Notes under the pieces: model-generated
Databases searched by the model: none
Seen by the model: the letters and a program-made list of their open reading frames with translations, nothing else
Told to the model about the DNA's origin: nothing
Assembly (NCBI GenBank): GCA_965240325.2
Contig: OZ251225.1
Coordinates: 1-64,000, forward strand
Source of the DNA: Rebecca billardiae RCC1528
Taxonomy: Eukaryota; Haptophyta
DNA length: 64,000 nt
Reading direction: 5' to 3'
In this document: piece by piece, positions 41,237 through 52,499 of the stretch
Layout of the letters: each line of letters opens with the position of its first letter
Position numbering within the stretch: the first letter of the stretch is position 1
Made by a program: the position numbers and the translations under genes

Positions 41237-42673
41237 CTAGCCGACAGCCCGAGTACGCTTCGTCACTGCAGCTGCTGGCGCGGCCGCGCCGCCGCCGCCC
41301 CCGCCGCCCGCCTCGTCGCGCGGCACGAGCAGCTCGTACGCGGCGAGGCCCGCCGCCGCGCACGCCGCGCCCGCGTAGAAGTGCGCCGTGGGCGCGCCGT
41401 GGCGCAGCCCCCACGCGAAGAGGCGCGCGGCGCCCTTGTACGCGAGCAGCCGGTCGAGCGTGCTCATCGCCTCGAGCGCGCCCAGCGTCGCGCCGCCGTC
41501 CGACTCGGCGGCCTCGCGCGCGACGAGGCCGGTGAGCGCGGGGAGGCAGAAGGTGGCGAGCGAGGCGCACACCACCGCCGCGGCGAACGCGGCCCCCGAG
41601 CGCGCCGCGCCCATCCCGACCATCGCGAGCGCGAACGCGCCCATCCCCGCGCGCACGAGGTTGCGCTCGGCGCGCAGCGCGGGGAGGAGCAGCCGCGGGC
41701 CCAGCCCGTTCGACGCGGCGAGCGCGAGGCCGGCGGCGGCCTGCAGGCCGACGGCGGCGGCGGGGGACCAGCCGAACGCGTAGTCCGTGTAGTTGTACAG
41801 CGTCGTCTGCAGCGCGTTCAGCCCGAGCCACAGCAGCAGGTACGCGAGCGCGGCGCCGCGCGTGCGCCGGCCGCCCCACCAGAAGAGCCGCGCGGCCGCG
41901 CCCAGCGGGTGCGCCGAGCGCCAGTCGACGCGCGGCGCGCGCCGGGCGGGCGGGAGGGTCTCGGGCGCGCACGTCGCGAGCACCACGCCCGCCAGCGCCG
42001 CGACCCCCGCCGCGATCGCGAACGCGAGCCGCGGGCTCGCCGCGGTCGCGAGCGCGCCGCCCGCGCCGCCGCCGATCAGGAACGCCGCGCCGAGCGACGC
42101 GCCCTGCAGCACGCCGAGGCGCGCGGAGAGCGCGCGGCGCGAGGAGATGTCGCGCACGGCGGACTGGCAGATGGGCAGCATGCACGACGTCACGCCGTCG
42201 AGCGCGCGCCCCGCGAGCAGCAGCGGCACCGAGCGCGAGGCGACGACCGTCGACCAGCCCGCGGCGATGCCCGCGCACGCGAGCACCTGCAGCGGGCGGC
42301 GGCCGACGACGTCGGAGACGGCGCCCCAGACGGGGTCGAAGAAGAACGTCATCAGCTGGTCCACCGACTCGAACGTGCCCTTGAGCTCGACGCCCGCCGG
42401 CGTGACCGCCGTCGAGCCGTCCGCGTTGGCGATCGCGTTGGCAAAGCGCGGCATCGCCGGCGTCGTGAGCGAGGCGGAGGTGAAGTACGCCCAGCACGCG
42501 AAGATGGGCCAGCCGATGGAGGGCGTCCCCCGGGGCGGCGCGTCGTCGGCGCCCTCCGACGCGCCGCGCCGCGCCGCCGAGCCGCCCTCCGCCGGCGCCG
42601 CGGCGAGCAGCGCTTCGTCCATGCTTGGCCCTCGGCCGTCCGTCCAGTCGGACTCCGGAACCTCCGGTCCCAT
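41237..42673 (-). CDS. Major facilitator superfamily transporter, TetA-like
   Basis: An intronless 478-residue protein is read from the ATG at 42671-42673; a second Met 17 codons on (42622) is possible. After a short charged N-terminus come about twelve hydrophobic segments. The MFS signature loop is DPVWGAVSDVVGRRPLQVL, the GxxxDxxGRR pattern between helices 2 and 3, and GRALDGVTSCMLPICQSAV resembles the helix 4-5 region of the drug/H+ antiporter (TCR/TetA) subgroup. Family members move small molecules by proton coupling across plasma or organelle membranes; the substrate is unknown. The frame continues upstream to 42829, but that extension crosses an inverted repeat beginning 4 bases before the chosen ATG, so I exclude it. 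Confidence 0.85.
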   Translation of the reverse strand: MGPEVPESDWTDGRGPSMDEALLAAAPAEGGSAARRGASEGADDAPPRGTPSIGWPIFACWAYFTSASLTTPAMPRFANAIANADGSTAVTPAGVELKGTFESVDQLMTFFFDPVWGAVSDVVGRRPLQVLACAGIAAGWSTVVASRSVPLLLAGRALDGVTSCMLPICQSAVRDISSRRALSARLGVLQGASLGAAFLIGGGAGGALATAASPRLAFAIAAGVAALAGVVLATCAPETLPPARRAPRVDWRSAHPLGAAARLFWWGGRRTRGAALAYLLLWLGLNALQTTLYNYTDYAFGWSPAAAVGLQAAAGLALAASNGLGPRLLLPALRAERNLVRAGMGAFALAMVGMGAARSGAAFAAAVVCASLATFCLPALTGLVAREAAESDGGATLGALEAMSTLDRLLAYKGAARLFAWGLRHGAPTAHFYAGAACAAAGLAAYELLVPRDEAGGGGGGGAAAPAAAVTKRTRAVG

Positions 42674-42676
42674 ACG

Positions 42677-43287
42677 GTATGGAGCGCTCGTTGGAACTTG
42701 AGCGCGGATGGAACTTGACACCGCATTTCCCAGCGAAGTGCCCCATCTCGGCGGGGCTGGCACGGTCGGCACACGCTCCTGAGCGCTCGCTTTGCGGTGC
42801 GGCAGGCCTTGGGTAGCCCAGACAGACATGCCGCGACCGAATTACCGGGCCATGCGCGCACCACACCCGCGCTACATGGCCTACGCGCTGGACGACTGAG
42901 AGGCAACGCCGAACCACTGCATTCCACTGCCCCGCATGCACCCCGAGTCACCTTCAGAGGGCGTCGACGAGCGCAGAGCGCGTGCGTGGGAGTTCGACCA
43001 ACTCGTGTACCTTCTTGCAAGCACCAGCGGCGAGGTCGCAAGCCGAACCTTGACCAGCCGTGGAACTTGAGCTGGTCGGCAGCAAAACCACCGTTCAACC
43101 CGGATCAAGTTAGCAGCGTGCGAGGAGGAGGCGCGGTGCGCGTCCGCGGCTGGCGAGAGGCGTCCGGGCCGTGCCGTTCTCGGCCGCGCCCGCGCGCTTC
43201 CCGCCGCCGCGGGCCCCGTGTACGCCCGTCGTCGCCCTCGCCGCGCGGGCGCCAAACCGGCGTCAAGTTCCAACGAGCGCTCCATAC
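42677..43287. mobile_element. 611-bp element with perfect 25-bp inverted termini (MITE-like)
   Basis: 42677-42701 is the exact reverse complement of 43263-43287 (GTATGGAGCGCTCGTTGGAA plus CTTGA). Additional TGGAACTTGA copies lie inside (near 42709 and 43062). No transposase is encoded and no clear target duplication is seen. It ends 4 bases from the MFS start codon and therefore occupies that gene's 5' flank. Confidence 0.55.
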
Positions 43288-43656
43288 GTTTCGGGTAGGT
43301 GGTTAGGAATTGGTGGTACTATCAATTATTGGGATGAAGATGACATCCTATGTAGTTCAACCGCAATTGCCCGCTTTCGTACAGTAATCACTCGTACCCC
43401 TGCTGCTGCCGCTCGCATAGGTGTTTAAGCGAATCCGTGGCCATCTCGCGCGCCTGATGAACCGCCTTGATGAATACAGCTGCGATAACGGTGAATAGGC
43501 ATCCGCATGATTGCGGAGTGAGTCGTTTTTATCCGCGGCCGCATCGGCGCGCGGGCGGTGCTCAGCAGAGCTAGCCCGAGCAGGGATCGAGGCCGCCGCT
43601 TGGTGGGCGACCAGACGCCCGCTCTCTCCGCCGAGCGCGCCTCCGCACCGAGCGTC
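43288..43656 (+). promoter_or_regulatory. Upstream region of the nucleoside hydrolase-TIR gene
   Basis: Relatively AT-rich DNA (43300-43430) precedes the GC-rich leader. No TATA box can be called with confidence; the promoter is placed by position only. Confidence 0.3.
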
Positions 43657-46600
43657 ATGGCGTCGCTGCGCGCGAGGGTGCAGAAGCCCTCGTTCATCAT
43701 CGTCACCGACCCCGGTCCCGACCCCGACGACGTCAAATGTTCGCGCGCGCGCGCACGAGCGCGCGCGCGCGCGCGCGCGCCCGCGGGCTCACGCACGCCC
43801 GGCGCGCGCGCACGCGCGCGCGCAGCGCTGCTGATCGCGGCGACGCTGCACAAGCACGGCAAGCTGAACCTGCGTGCCGTGATCGTCAACGGCGGCCTGC
43901 AGGCGCGCGAGCGCGCCATCCTCGCGCGCTGCCTGATCGACCACCTGAACGAGCCGTCCATCCCGGTCGGCATCGGCTCGTCGGGCAAGGAGCACGTGCC
44001 CGCGCCGCACGAGTACCAGCTGGACGGGTACGACAAGGTGGACCCGGCGCGGCTGGAGGACGGCCCCGAGCTCATGCTCCGCGCGCTCCGCGAGGCGCCG
44101 CGCGGCTCGCTCACCGTCGTGCTCATCTCGTCGCTGCGCGACTTTGCGGACGCGTGCCTGGCCGAGCCCGAGCTCGTGATGGCCAAGGTGAACCACGTCG
44201 CCGTGCAGGGCGGGCTGGAGAAGGCGGAGGAGGGCAAGTTTGGGTGGAAGCCGGACACGAGTGTCAACAACGGTGCGCCCGCGCGCCCGCGCGCCGCGCG
44301 CCGGCCAGCCGCGCGCGCGCGCCGCGCGCGCGCGCCGCGCGCGCGCGCGCTCACGCGCCGCCGGCCCGCGGCCTGCCCGCGGCCGCGCGCGCGCGCGCCG
44401 CAGGCTTCGACCCCGAGGGCGCGCGCATCGTGTACGACTTCTGCTTCGAGCGCGGGCTGCGCATGTCGATCACCTCGCGCTTCGCCGTGCCGATGCTCCC
44501 CATGCAGCTCGCCAAGTCCTTCGCCGAGCGCGTGGACTCGCCGGTGATGCGCTACCTGGCCAACGCGCAGTTCCTCGGGCTCGAGGGGCTGTGGAACAAG
44601 CTGTGCGGCGGCAAGCTGCCCGCGCGCTGCTCGAAGCAGTGGTACTTCGAGACGTTCTGCGGCGTGGACAAGCAGGAGTTCGAGGACAAGGGCTACGACG
44701 CGCTCGCCTCCGACGCGCCCATCGTCTCGTACCTCAACGGGTACGTGAAGCCGTACGACGTGGTCGCGCTGATGACCGCGCTGCCGTGGCTCTCGCCCAT
44801 CTTCGAGGGGCGCGAGGCGAGCGTCGTGCACGAGGTGAAGGGCGTGAAGCACCGGCTCTTCCTCCGCGTGGAGGACGCGGTGGAGGTGCGCCACGTGCTC
44901 GAGCTGCTGCGCGACACGTACCACGAGGTCGTCGCCATCTCGAAGGGGCTGCACAAGTCGAACTCGAGCGCGGTGCTGCGCCGCTCCGAGCTCGGCTCGG
45001 TCGGCGCGGGCGGCTCGGCCGCGAGCGGCCTCGCGGCCGACAAGACCTCGGCGGTGTCGTCGCGCTCGTCGTCGGTCACGTCGGACCGCAACGCGCCGCT
45101 CGACTCGCCCCACTCGCCCGGCTCCTCCGTCGGCGGCTCCGGCCGCGTGCTCGGCCTCACCATCCGCGAGGAGGGCGAGCGCACGGGCGGCGCCGGCCGG
45201 TCTGCGCAGACGTCGCGGCTCAAGAAGGCGGCGCTCTCCAACGACGAGACGAAGGAGTGGCTCGAGGACGTGCTGGCGCGCACGCGCTGGCGCCAGGCGA
45301 TCGTGGCGAAGTGGGCGGTCGCGCTCGGCCTCGCCTTCTGCCTCGCGCTCATCATCGTCTACGTCGCGGACACCGCCGTCGCCGCCGCGGCCAACTCTGC
45401 GCCGCGCGTCGACTACCTCTACCTGGCGGACGAGGCGTACGCGCTGCGCGTCAACCTCTACGCCGTCTGCGGGCTGGTGGCGGTGCTCACCGGCGTGCTC
45501 GCGCTGTGGCCGAGCCACACGCAGCTCTGGCGCATCCGCGCCGTCGCGTTCGGCATGGGCGCGTTCGGCGCCGTCGTCACCGGCGCGCGCATGATGGTCT
45601 TCCTCTCGATCGTCGACCCGTCGCGCGAGTGGGTGATGCCGGCCGAGCCGAGCGCCGAGCGGCCCGCCGAGTACTGGCGCGACCACTGGGCGCCGCGCAC
45701 GGCGCTGCGGCTGGTGCAGTGGGGCGGCGCGCTGGGCACGCTGCTGCTCCTCCTCGTGCCGCTCTGGCGCAAGCCCGCCGCGCTCATCCGCGCGATCTGG
45801 CGCGGCCTCGCGCTGTTCGGGCTGCTGGAGGGCGGGTTTGCGCTGCACGTGGTCGCGATGGCCGTCTTCAGCCCGGCGGGCGCGGCCGGCCTCGCCGTGC
45901 TCGGCGTGGCCACGAGCCTGCTCGGCGCGGCGATGCTCGCGCCCACGGCGCACGGGCGCGTGCAGTCCGCCCTCGCGCGCGCCGTCGCCTCCGGCTCCGC
46001 GCCCGACGCCTTCGTCGCGCCGCTCCTCGGGCTGGGCACGCGCGAGGGCGAGATCGACCCGATCGACCTCGTGCCCGAGGCGGCGCGCAGCTTTGCGCCC
46101 GTGCCGCTCACCGAGACGGCCTTCGCCGTGCTCGAGGGGCGCGACGCGAGCGTGCTGCGCGAGACGTCGCGCGACTCGTTCAACCCGCACGTCCAAGTCG
46201 CGCGCCCCTTCTGGCACCGCCGCCGCCCCGCCGCGCCGCCGCTCGCCGAGCTCGACGACTCGGCCGCGCCGAGCGAGGGCGGCAGCGGGCGGCGCACCAT
46301 CCTCGGGCTGCAGGGCGCGGGGCAGGGCATCGCCGCCGCGCGCCGCGCGGTCGCGCGCGTCAACTCCGAGCCGATCCGCGCGCGCCGCGCGGACGCGTAC
46401 GTCGTGCACTCGCCCGCCGACCCCGCGCGCGCGCGCGCCAAGGCGCTGCGCGCGTGGGCGTCCGACTTCGAGAAGCGCGTGGGCCGCGCGCCCGTCGTGT
46501 GGCACGACATGCTCTCGGCAGACCCGTCGCTCGCGCCGCACGAGCTGCTCGCGCACACGCCGTGCTACCTCGCCTTCTCGTCCAAGCTGCTCATCCTCGC

Positions 46601-47259
46601 CGGGCCCACCGTCGTCGACCGCCTGTGCGCGCGCGCCGCGCGCCTTTCGCGCCGCGCCGCGCCCGCCTCTCCCGCCGGGCCGCTCACCGCGCGCGCCTGC
46701 CCCCGCGCCCGCGCCGCGCCCGCGCGCGTCCGTGCGCGCTGCCGCCCCTGCTGCCCCTGCCGCCCCTGCCGCCCGCAGCTGGTGCGTGGCCGAGCTCTAC
46801 GTGTGGCGCGCGATGGGCGGCCAGCTCGAGCACGTGACCGTCGTGCCGGTGGGCCAGAACGAGGCCGAGCGCACGCAGGCCCTCTCCGCCTTCGACGCGT
46901 TCCACGTGCGCTACTCCGCGCCGGGCGGCGACGACGAGGCCGTGGCGCGGCTCAAGCACGCCGTGCAGCTCGGCGGCATCTCGGTCGTGAACCGCGCGGT
47001 GCGCGAGGCGCTGCCGCTCGTCAAGGAGGCGGTCGCCGCGTACGCGGCGGAGGAGCAGAAGCCGCCCGAGCCGGCCGAGACGCAGGAGGTCGTCGCGATC
47101 GACATCAACAAGCTGAACAACGGCCGCGGCTCCTCCGGCGGCGGCGGCAAGGCGCCCGCCGCCGCCGAGCCGCGCCCCGGCAGCGCCAAGAAGCCCAAGG
47201 CCGCGACCGTGGCGCCCGACCAGCCGCAGGCCGGCGCCGCCGCGTCGTCCTCCAGCTGA
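43657..47259 (+). CDS. Nucleoside hydrolase-like domain, six TMs and TIR domain
   Basis: I assemble four exons: 43657-43738, 43826-44272, 44404-46624 and 46779-47259 (1076 residues), with GT-AG introns of 87, 131 and 154 nt. Residues ~12-420 resemble inosine-uridine nucleoside hydrolases: FIIVTDPGPDPDD (18-25, metal-binding Asp cluster), the spliced DTSVNNGFDPEGARIVYDF (171 onward) and PYDVVALM near the position of the family's C-terminal His-Asp, where I see no His. No signal peptide precedes it. Six helices span ~475-695. The C-terminal TIR (~838-975) has DAYVVHSPAD, VVWHDML, KLLILAGP and, restored by the last splice, DRLWCVAELYVW; E922 aligns with the catalytic Glu of plant TIR NADases. 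An even number of helices puts hydrolase and TIR on the same, probably cytosolic, side. Activity of either domain is inferred. Confidence 0.78.
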
Positions 47260-48349
47260 GCGCGCGCACAGCGCGCCGCGGCCGCGCCTCGCCCTCTGGG
47301 CGCGGGCGTGGCGCGCCTCTCCCGCCCGAGCACACCCTTGCCCCGCCACTCGGCGCGTGTCTTTGCCCCCGCCCTCCGAGCCTGTCGGCGGCGGGCGGCG
47401 GCGCGGTGTCGCGTGCCATCGCACGCGCCGCGCGCGCCCCACTCGATGCATGTCCCGTGTCTGTCACCACCACCACCAACAACCGCGCGCAGCCGCATCG
47501 CCAGCCGCCGCGCGCGATCGGCGTCGGCCGTCCGGTGCCGCGCGGCGCGGGCTGCCGTCGCCTCGACCCCAGCCGTCGGCGCTGCGCCCGAGCGCGAATC
47601 AATGTGCGTGCGCCGCCGCGCCGCATGATTCATTTCCGCGCCTCGCCGCGGGCGTATCATGAGCACGCGCACATACCGTCGTCGTCCGCATTCATTCGTC
47701 CGCTCCGCCGTGATAATGATGTACGTGCCCATCACGAGCTGCTGGTCGATGAATACTGCTGCTAAGATATATATAGCAGTCGTACGCGCGTAGTCGGCGT
47801 CGTAGTCGACAGGTTGCACGGAAAAATGACCGCCCGCGACTGACAGATGTTACATTCACAGTGGACGTGACCTGTCCACCCGTCTTTCGGTACATCGCGC
47901 CCGTCCCATGGCGGCCGGCGCGTGGCGCGAGTGCTTGGAAACCACGGAGCACATGAATGCCGGTGGTTTCCGACCTTCGCCGCCACGGCCCGCCTCCCCG
48001 TTCGCCCGCAATCGGTACCGCAGTCTGGTGCCCAGTTCCTCTCACTCCCGCGTCGGCAGTGGCGCGAAGCCGAAGCGCATCGGGAAGAAGCACAACTGGG
48101 ACCTGGATACAGGTGGTAGATAGAGCCTTCAAGGAGGCTGCCGTCGCGAACGAGCAGGATGCGCCGGTTGTAGTATGCGCGTGCACCCTTGCACGAACGT
48201 GTGCTGGTCTCCTGCTGCACTGCTCATACCGTACGCACGAGCACGCAACCGTGCGCACGCGCTCAGGTGGCTCGGACCACACACGCGAGTGCTTGTGAAG
48301 CTCGCCTCACGAGGCCTTCGTAGAAGAAGGCGGGCAACCGGAGCGCGCT
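47260..48349. other. Downstream intergenic region
   Basis: The 3' flank of the TIR gene, then mixed-composition DNA. Overlapping frames on both strands between about 47760 and 48300 have mixed composition without a recognisable domain. I see no supported gene. Confidence 0.5.
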
Positions 48350-48365
48350 AAGGAAGCAGAAGACG

Positions 48366-49461
48366 ATGCTCGCCAAACGCGTCCAGCGCGCGAGGGCGAA
48401 GCTTGCTACGGCGCGCGCGGCCTCTGCTGTTGCAGCTCGGGCCGCTGCTCCGGCCGTGCAGGCGTCTGGCGCGGGGTCCTCGGACAAGCAGGCGAACGGT
48501 GGGCAGTCTGCCTTTGCCGCCGGCAAGAAGTATCGGAAGCGCACGCATTTGGTCGAGCGCGTGGCTCGCTCGCGCGCCGTGACGCAGCAAGCAGGCGATC
48601 CTTGACAAGCGCCTCGCTGACGCTCAGCAGGCCGAGGCAACAAGCGCGGCGCTCGACCACGCTGACAGGCACGCCCTGAGTGAGGGGGAAGGCACCTTTC
48701 GAGACAGCACTCAGGCGCTCGACGTTGAGTATCTCATTGATCGCGCGCGTGTGTGATCACGTCAGCAAGACTAAGTCGCGCGAGGTGGAGTAGGTGGTAG
48801 CGCGCCTCTTCGCCGCATCATCCGCAGCTGACTGGCGTGCACCCGCCAGCTCGCTCACGTCGCGCGCGGCAGCGGTCGGCTTCCACCCTGTTCGCACAGC
48901 GCGGCGCCGGCTGCACCGCCCGTTCCGCTGGACGCCGGCTCGCTCGTCGTTGACGACTTCTTCTTCAACCCGGTCGCGCGGGCGCGGTGATGGTACACTC
49001 CGGCAGGCAGATGCGGCGCACTGTCTGATGCTCTATGCGTGCGCGTGCCTTTCCACGACGTCGACTCGGGCTGCTACGCGTGGCATCCAGCTCGAGGCGG
49101 AGGTCGCCAGGGCTCGCCCAAGGTCGAATCTGCCTTGCGTGTGCTGGGTCGCCGAGGTGCGGCCGCAGGGTGCTCGCTGGCTGACTCCTGACGATGACGA
49201 GGAGTTGCGCGCCGTCGCAACTTCTCGCACGTATCGTGCCGACCGCGAGTCGAGTGGATGACGCTCGTGGCGGCTGCTCTTCAAATGACGCGGTTGGGCC
49301 CTTGGCGAGCTTGGGAGGAGGGCTCGGTCTGCTACATGTGCGTCAGTAGGCACGGCCTAAACCGTGCGCAAGACTCATTGAGTCGTACATGGCGCGGCAG
49401 CAACGGCCGCACCCGCGAGGGCCGTGGCCGGGCAGCCATGCTCCAAAGGGCCGAAATGTAA
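48366..49461 (+). pseudogene. Decayed coding region of unknown origin
   Basis: A plus-strand frame (48366-48605) ends early, while the next frame continues naturally from the same point with ILDKRLADAQQAEATSAALD and later LDVEYLIDRARV before a stop, as expected from a one-base indel. Further protein-like pieces follow in shifting frames (VVDDFFFNPVAR near 48950; CVCWVAEVRPQGARWLTP near 49134). Stops and frame shifts throughout suggest a dead gene, possibly from a mobile element. I do not recognise the family. Confidence 0.4.
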
Positions 49462-49763
49462 CACCAAGGTCAGTTTCCCGTGCAACCTGTCAGTCGTACC
49501 GCCTACCGGTACATGCAGCCTGCACTGTTATTTTCAATAATAATATAATTATATATATATATATTAATATTAATAATTAATAATATTACTTTGAGGGGGG
49601 GGGGGACGACGGCGAGGAGCGCTGATCCTGGTGTTTGTCTCTGCTGCTCGATCTGCTGCTACAGCTTGCTGACTCTGATGACGCCTGCCCGTTGCATACC
49701 ACGTCGTTAATATACCAGATATATATACATATATATACATATTCCATTTACTAATAATACTGC
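49462..49763. other. AT-rich low-complexity spacer
   Basis: The region contains (TA)-rich tracts at 49529-49585 and 49713-49745 and a run of ten or more G near 49597. No gene is seen. Confidence 0.7.
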
Positions 49764-49867
49764 TATAGGCTCCGGCTTCGGTTGACCCCTGCCAGTCCGG
49801 TCATAGAAACCGGGCGTACCGAAAATGAAAACGACCTTCGCGAGGTCGCACGGAGGCGGTCGAAGGC

Positions 49868-50356
49868 TTGCTGGACTCGGGTTGGCGAGCTGAGCGCGAA
49901 TCCGCACCGTTTGCCGCGATCGCTTGTTTTTACACGGCGCCAGAGCCCGATTTTCACCATTTCTACTGGGAGTCCGGGTACTTTGGGCCTTTTGCCCACT
50001 ATGGTGGTGCGGGCGCGGGTCGCGTGGGTGTGCGCATCGTGTTCGACACCGACGTCTCGTACGAACAGCTGGGAGGTAATCTTGGCGACCGCGATGCCGA
50101 GCACCTCTTTGCGGTCGCGCGTGACCTGGAGATCGTGCACACGGTGTCTGGCACGACCTCGTCAGTGCACTCCACGGTCGGTGCAAGCCTCTCTGCACGC
50201 GCTGCGTTTTTTGTCGGGCCTGGGCCGCAACCCGCGAACAATTCACGCTTTTTTTCGCGATGCCCGCGGTTCTGCCTTCCCATTGGTCGGTCGATGGATC
50301 ATCTCAACTTCTCCCGGGACAAAGTGAGACATATTATCTCAATAGCATCTTTATGA
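49868..50356 (+). CDS. Hypothetical 162-residue frame, possibly degenerate
   Basis: Part of the frame has natural composition (FYTAPEPDFHHFYWESGYFG, VRIVFDTDVSYEQLGGN, LEIVHTVSG). The ends look less protein-like and no family is recognised. It lies just inside the left 33-bp inverted repeat and may be the remains of a larger gene. Confidence 0.3.
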   Translation: MLDSGWRAERESAPFAAIACFYTAPEPDFHHFYWESGYFGPFAHYGGAGAGRVGVRIVFDTDVSYEQLGGNLGDRDAEHLFAVARDLEIVHTVSGTTSSVHSTVGASLSARAAFFVGPGPQPANNSRFFSRCPRFCLPIGRSMDHLNFSRDKVRHIISIASL

Positions 50357-50589
50357 ATCTTTGGAATCAAAGTTGAAAGAGCCAATCGTCATCCCGAAAG
50401 GCACGATGATGCCGATTCGGCCTAGCTGCAATCTTGTTAGCATCTCGGCCACTGTTCGCTGGATTTGTGCGGGTTTCTCAGCGGTCGAAGGGGTCTCAAG
50501 CAAAGTTGAAGGCTTGCGGGAGCGGAAAACTAGGAGACCGCGGCGAAGTGGCGACAGCTTGCGAAGGGCGTCCACGATGGGCCATACGG

Positions 50590-51030
50590 CTTACTGTGCA
50601 AGGCAACTCGTGCGGGATCGGGCGCGTACGGCGACGTTTGCATGGTCGTCAATGCGCAGGGTGGGCGGCCTGCGGTGAAACTCACACGACGCCCGACCGC
50701 TGGCAACCACACCGCCGTCAGGCCGAGCTTGGCCGCACCCCGCGTGCGGCGTGGACCGGCCGCCGAGTGGCTTGCGGCCCGCTCAGCACGTACGTCGTCT
50801 CACGCATCGGGCCGAAGCAGAAGCGGCGGTACATGAAGCTGGCAGACTCGGTCATGGAGTGCTTGTCGGTGCCGTCGAACGTCCACCCACCGACGTCCGT
50901 GCCGATGCCAAGCTCCTTCTGCTGGCATCCGAGGCACTCGATGATCACGCCCTTCGCCTTCGGCTTGTGGAGGCGTCCACGGCGTACCCGTATTGATTGG
51001 GACAGGCGATGCGCGAGGACAGCTGAGGGC
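50590..51030 (+). pseudogene. Kinase-like N-lobe fragment, copy 1, interrupted
   Basis: Reading CKATRAGSGAYGDVCMVV then PAVKLTRR gives a glycine-rich loop followed by a VxxK-type strand, the pattern of a protein-kinase N-lobe. Matching sequence resumes near 50968 with VEASTAYPY followed by a stop. Between them lies a ~250-base segment that reads well on the minus strand (GVIIECLGCQQKELGIGTDV), apparently inserted. A diverged copy sits in opposite orientation at 52500-52850. Confidence 0.35.
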
Positions 51031-51399
51031 AAGCCAGCCCGCGCGGTCCGAGCGTGCGCAGCGCGCGCCGCTGGGCTTGCGTGGCGGCAACAGGCTCCGT
51101 TGTGCGGCAGACGGTCGAGTCCGGGGCGCACACGTGCTGACGCAGTCGCCTACGCAACTGGCTTCGGCTGCCGTGCCTTCGCGGTCGTGCACCAAGCCTG
51201 CGTCGCCGCGCGCCGACGCGCCGCCGGCGCGGCGGAGTGCGGGACGCGGTGCCGCCGCCAGTCAGTCGTCCGGCTGACGAGTCCGCGTCGTTCAGTCACA
51301 CACGGACGACGGCTGCCGCGTAATGACCGGGCTGGCCCGCGGCCGCCCACCCAGCCAGTCCCAGGGTGTCCGGAGTCGTGACCGTTGGCAACGGTCACG

Positions 51400-52335
51400 A
51401 CAGTGCTCAGGCCTCCTCCGAGAAGTTCGGCGCGTCGGGCTCGATCGTCATGCCGGCTGTCATGCCGCGCGCGCTAAATATTATCGTCGTCGATCGATTA
51501 ATAATCTAAACGGGCGCCGTCGCCATTGCAAACTTATTCAAAACTTAAACTACGTCCGTACCGTCGGCTAGTACCGCTCAGATACTGCTCCAGCAGTCAG
51601 ACTGTCAGTCCGACGGTCACTCCGGGACCGCCGGACTCAGACTCAGTGCGTGACTTGTACTCTCCGGACCGGCACGGATGACCGCACGGTCCGACAGACG
51701 AGTCGGATCGACGGAGACAGGAGAGCCAGACTGAGACACGCGTCAGTTCGATAACGTGAGACAGTCATAGCACCGTACTCCGTAGTAGCCGACGAGGGCT
51801 CGGACAGTCGGACTCGACGTGTCAGTCCGTCAGACCGTCCGCCGTACGCGTCAGTGACGAGACAGCGGCGCCAGTCGGTCGCCAGTCGAGTGCGGCACCG
51901 GGGCGGGAGCCGGAGCCGCTGTCCGAGTGGCACGCGGGTCCGAGCAGTTACACCGTGACGCCCGGCCTAAGTCGGTCCGCGCAAGACAGAAGTCGTGAGA
52001 AGACGCCGGCGGATCTGATCTGACTTACTGAGACTGAGCAGATGGCATCATATTCATATATAGCAGCATGCTGATCATATAAGTATATAGATAGCATCAG
52101 CCGTACCGCAGCAGTAAGGCTGATGTAGGCCGCCTGCGCGGCCCTGAGCGGGAGCCTGATGCCAGCTGACTCCTGTCTGAGGCGCGCCCGGCGCTGCCGC
52201 GCCCGGCACCCGGCTCCGGCGCGGCCGGTGCAGGTCAGCCGTCACTCGTCAGGGTGTCAGCGGTCAGGACCGCGTCCGGCGTCCAAAATCTACGAGTCTG
52301 TCCGCGGTCTCGGCGCCCGGGTCCGGACCTTGAAG
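51400..52335. other. Non-coding sequence
   Basis: Mixed composition with many short CAGTC/GACTG-type words and an AT-rich stretch near 52046-52100. No gene is seen. Confidence 0.6.
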
Positions 52336-52499
52336 TCACTCAGCTGCGTCCGATGCCGCCATCCACAGAGGTATACAAAGTCCGTCTCCACGATCGTCAG
52401 AGTCACGCCGCCGCCTGACTAAGGCCGCCGGGCGCGCGCGCGTCGCGCCCCGGCCGTGAGGTGATCGTGAAGAACTGCGCGCGCGTACGGCGCGCGCGC

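Noticed and set aside
43737-47765. 1342-codon frame including both introns of the hydrolase-TIR gene
   Set aside because: Its first part runs out of frame with the hydrolase and it passes the last splice donor out of the TIR frame.
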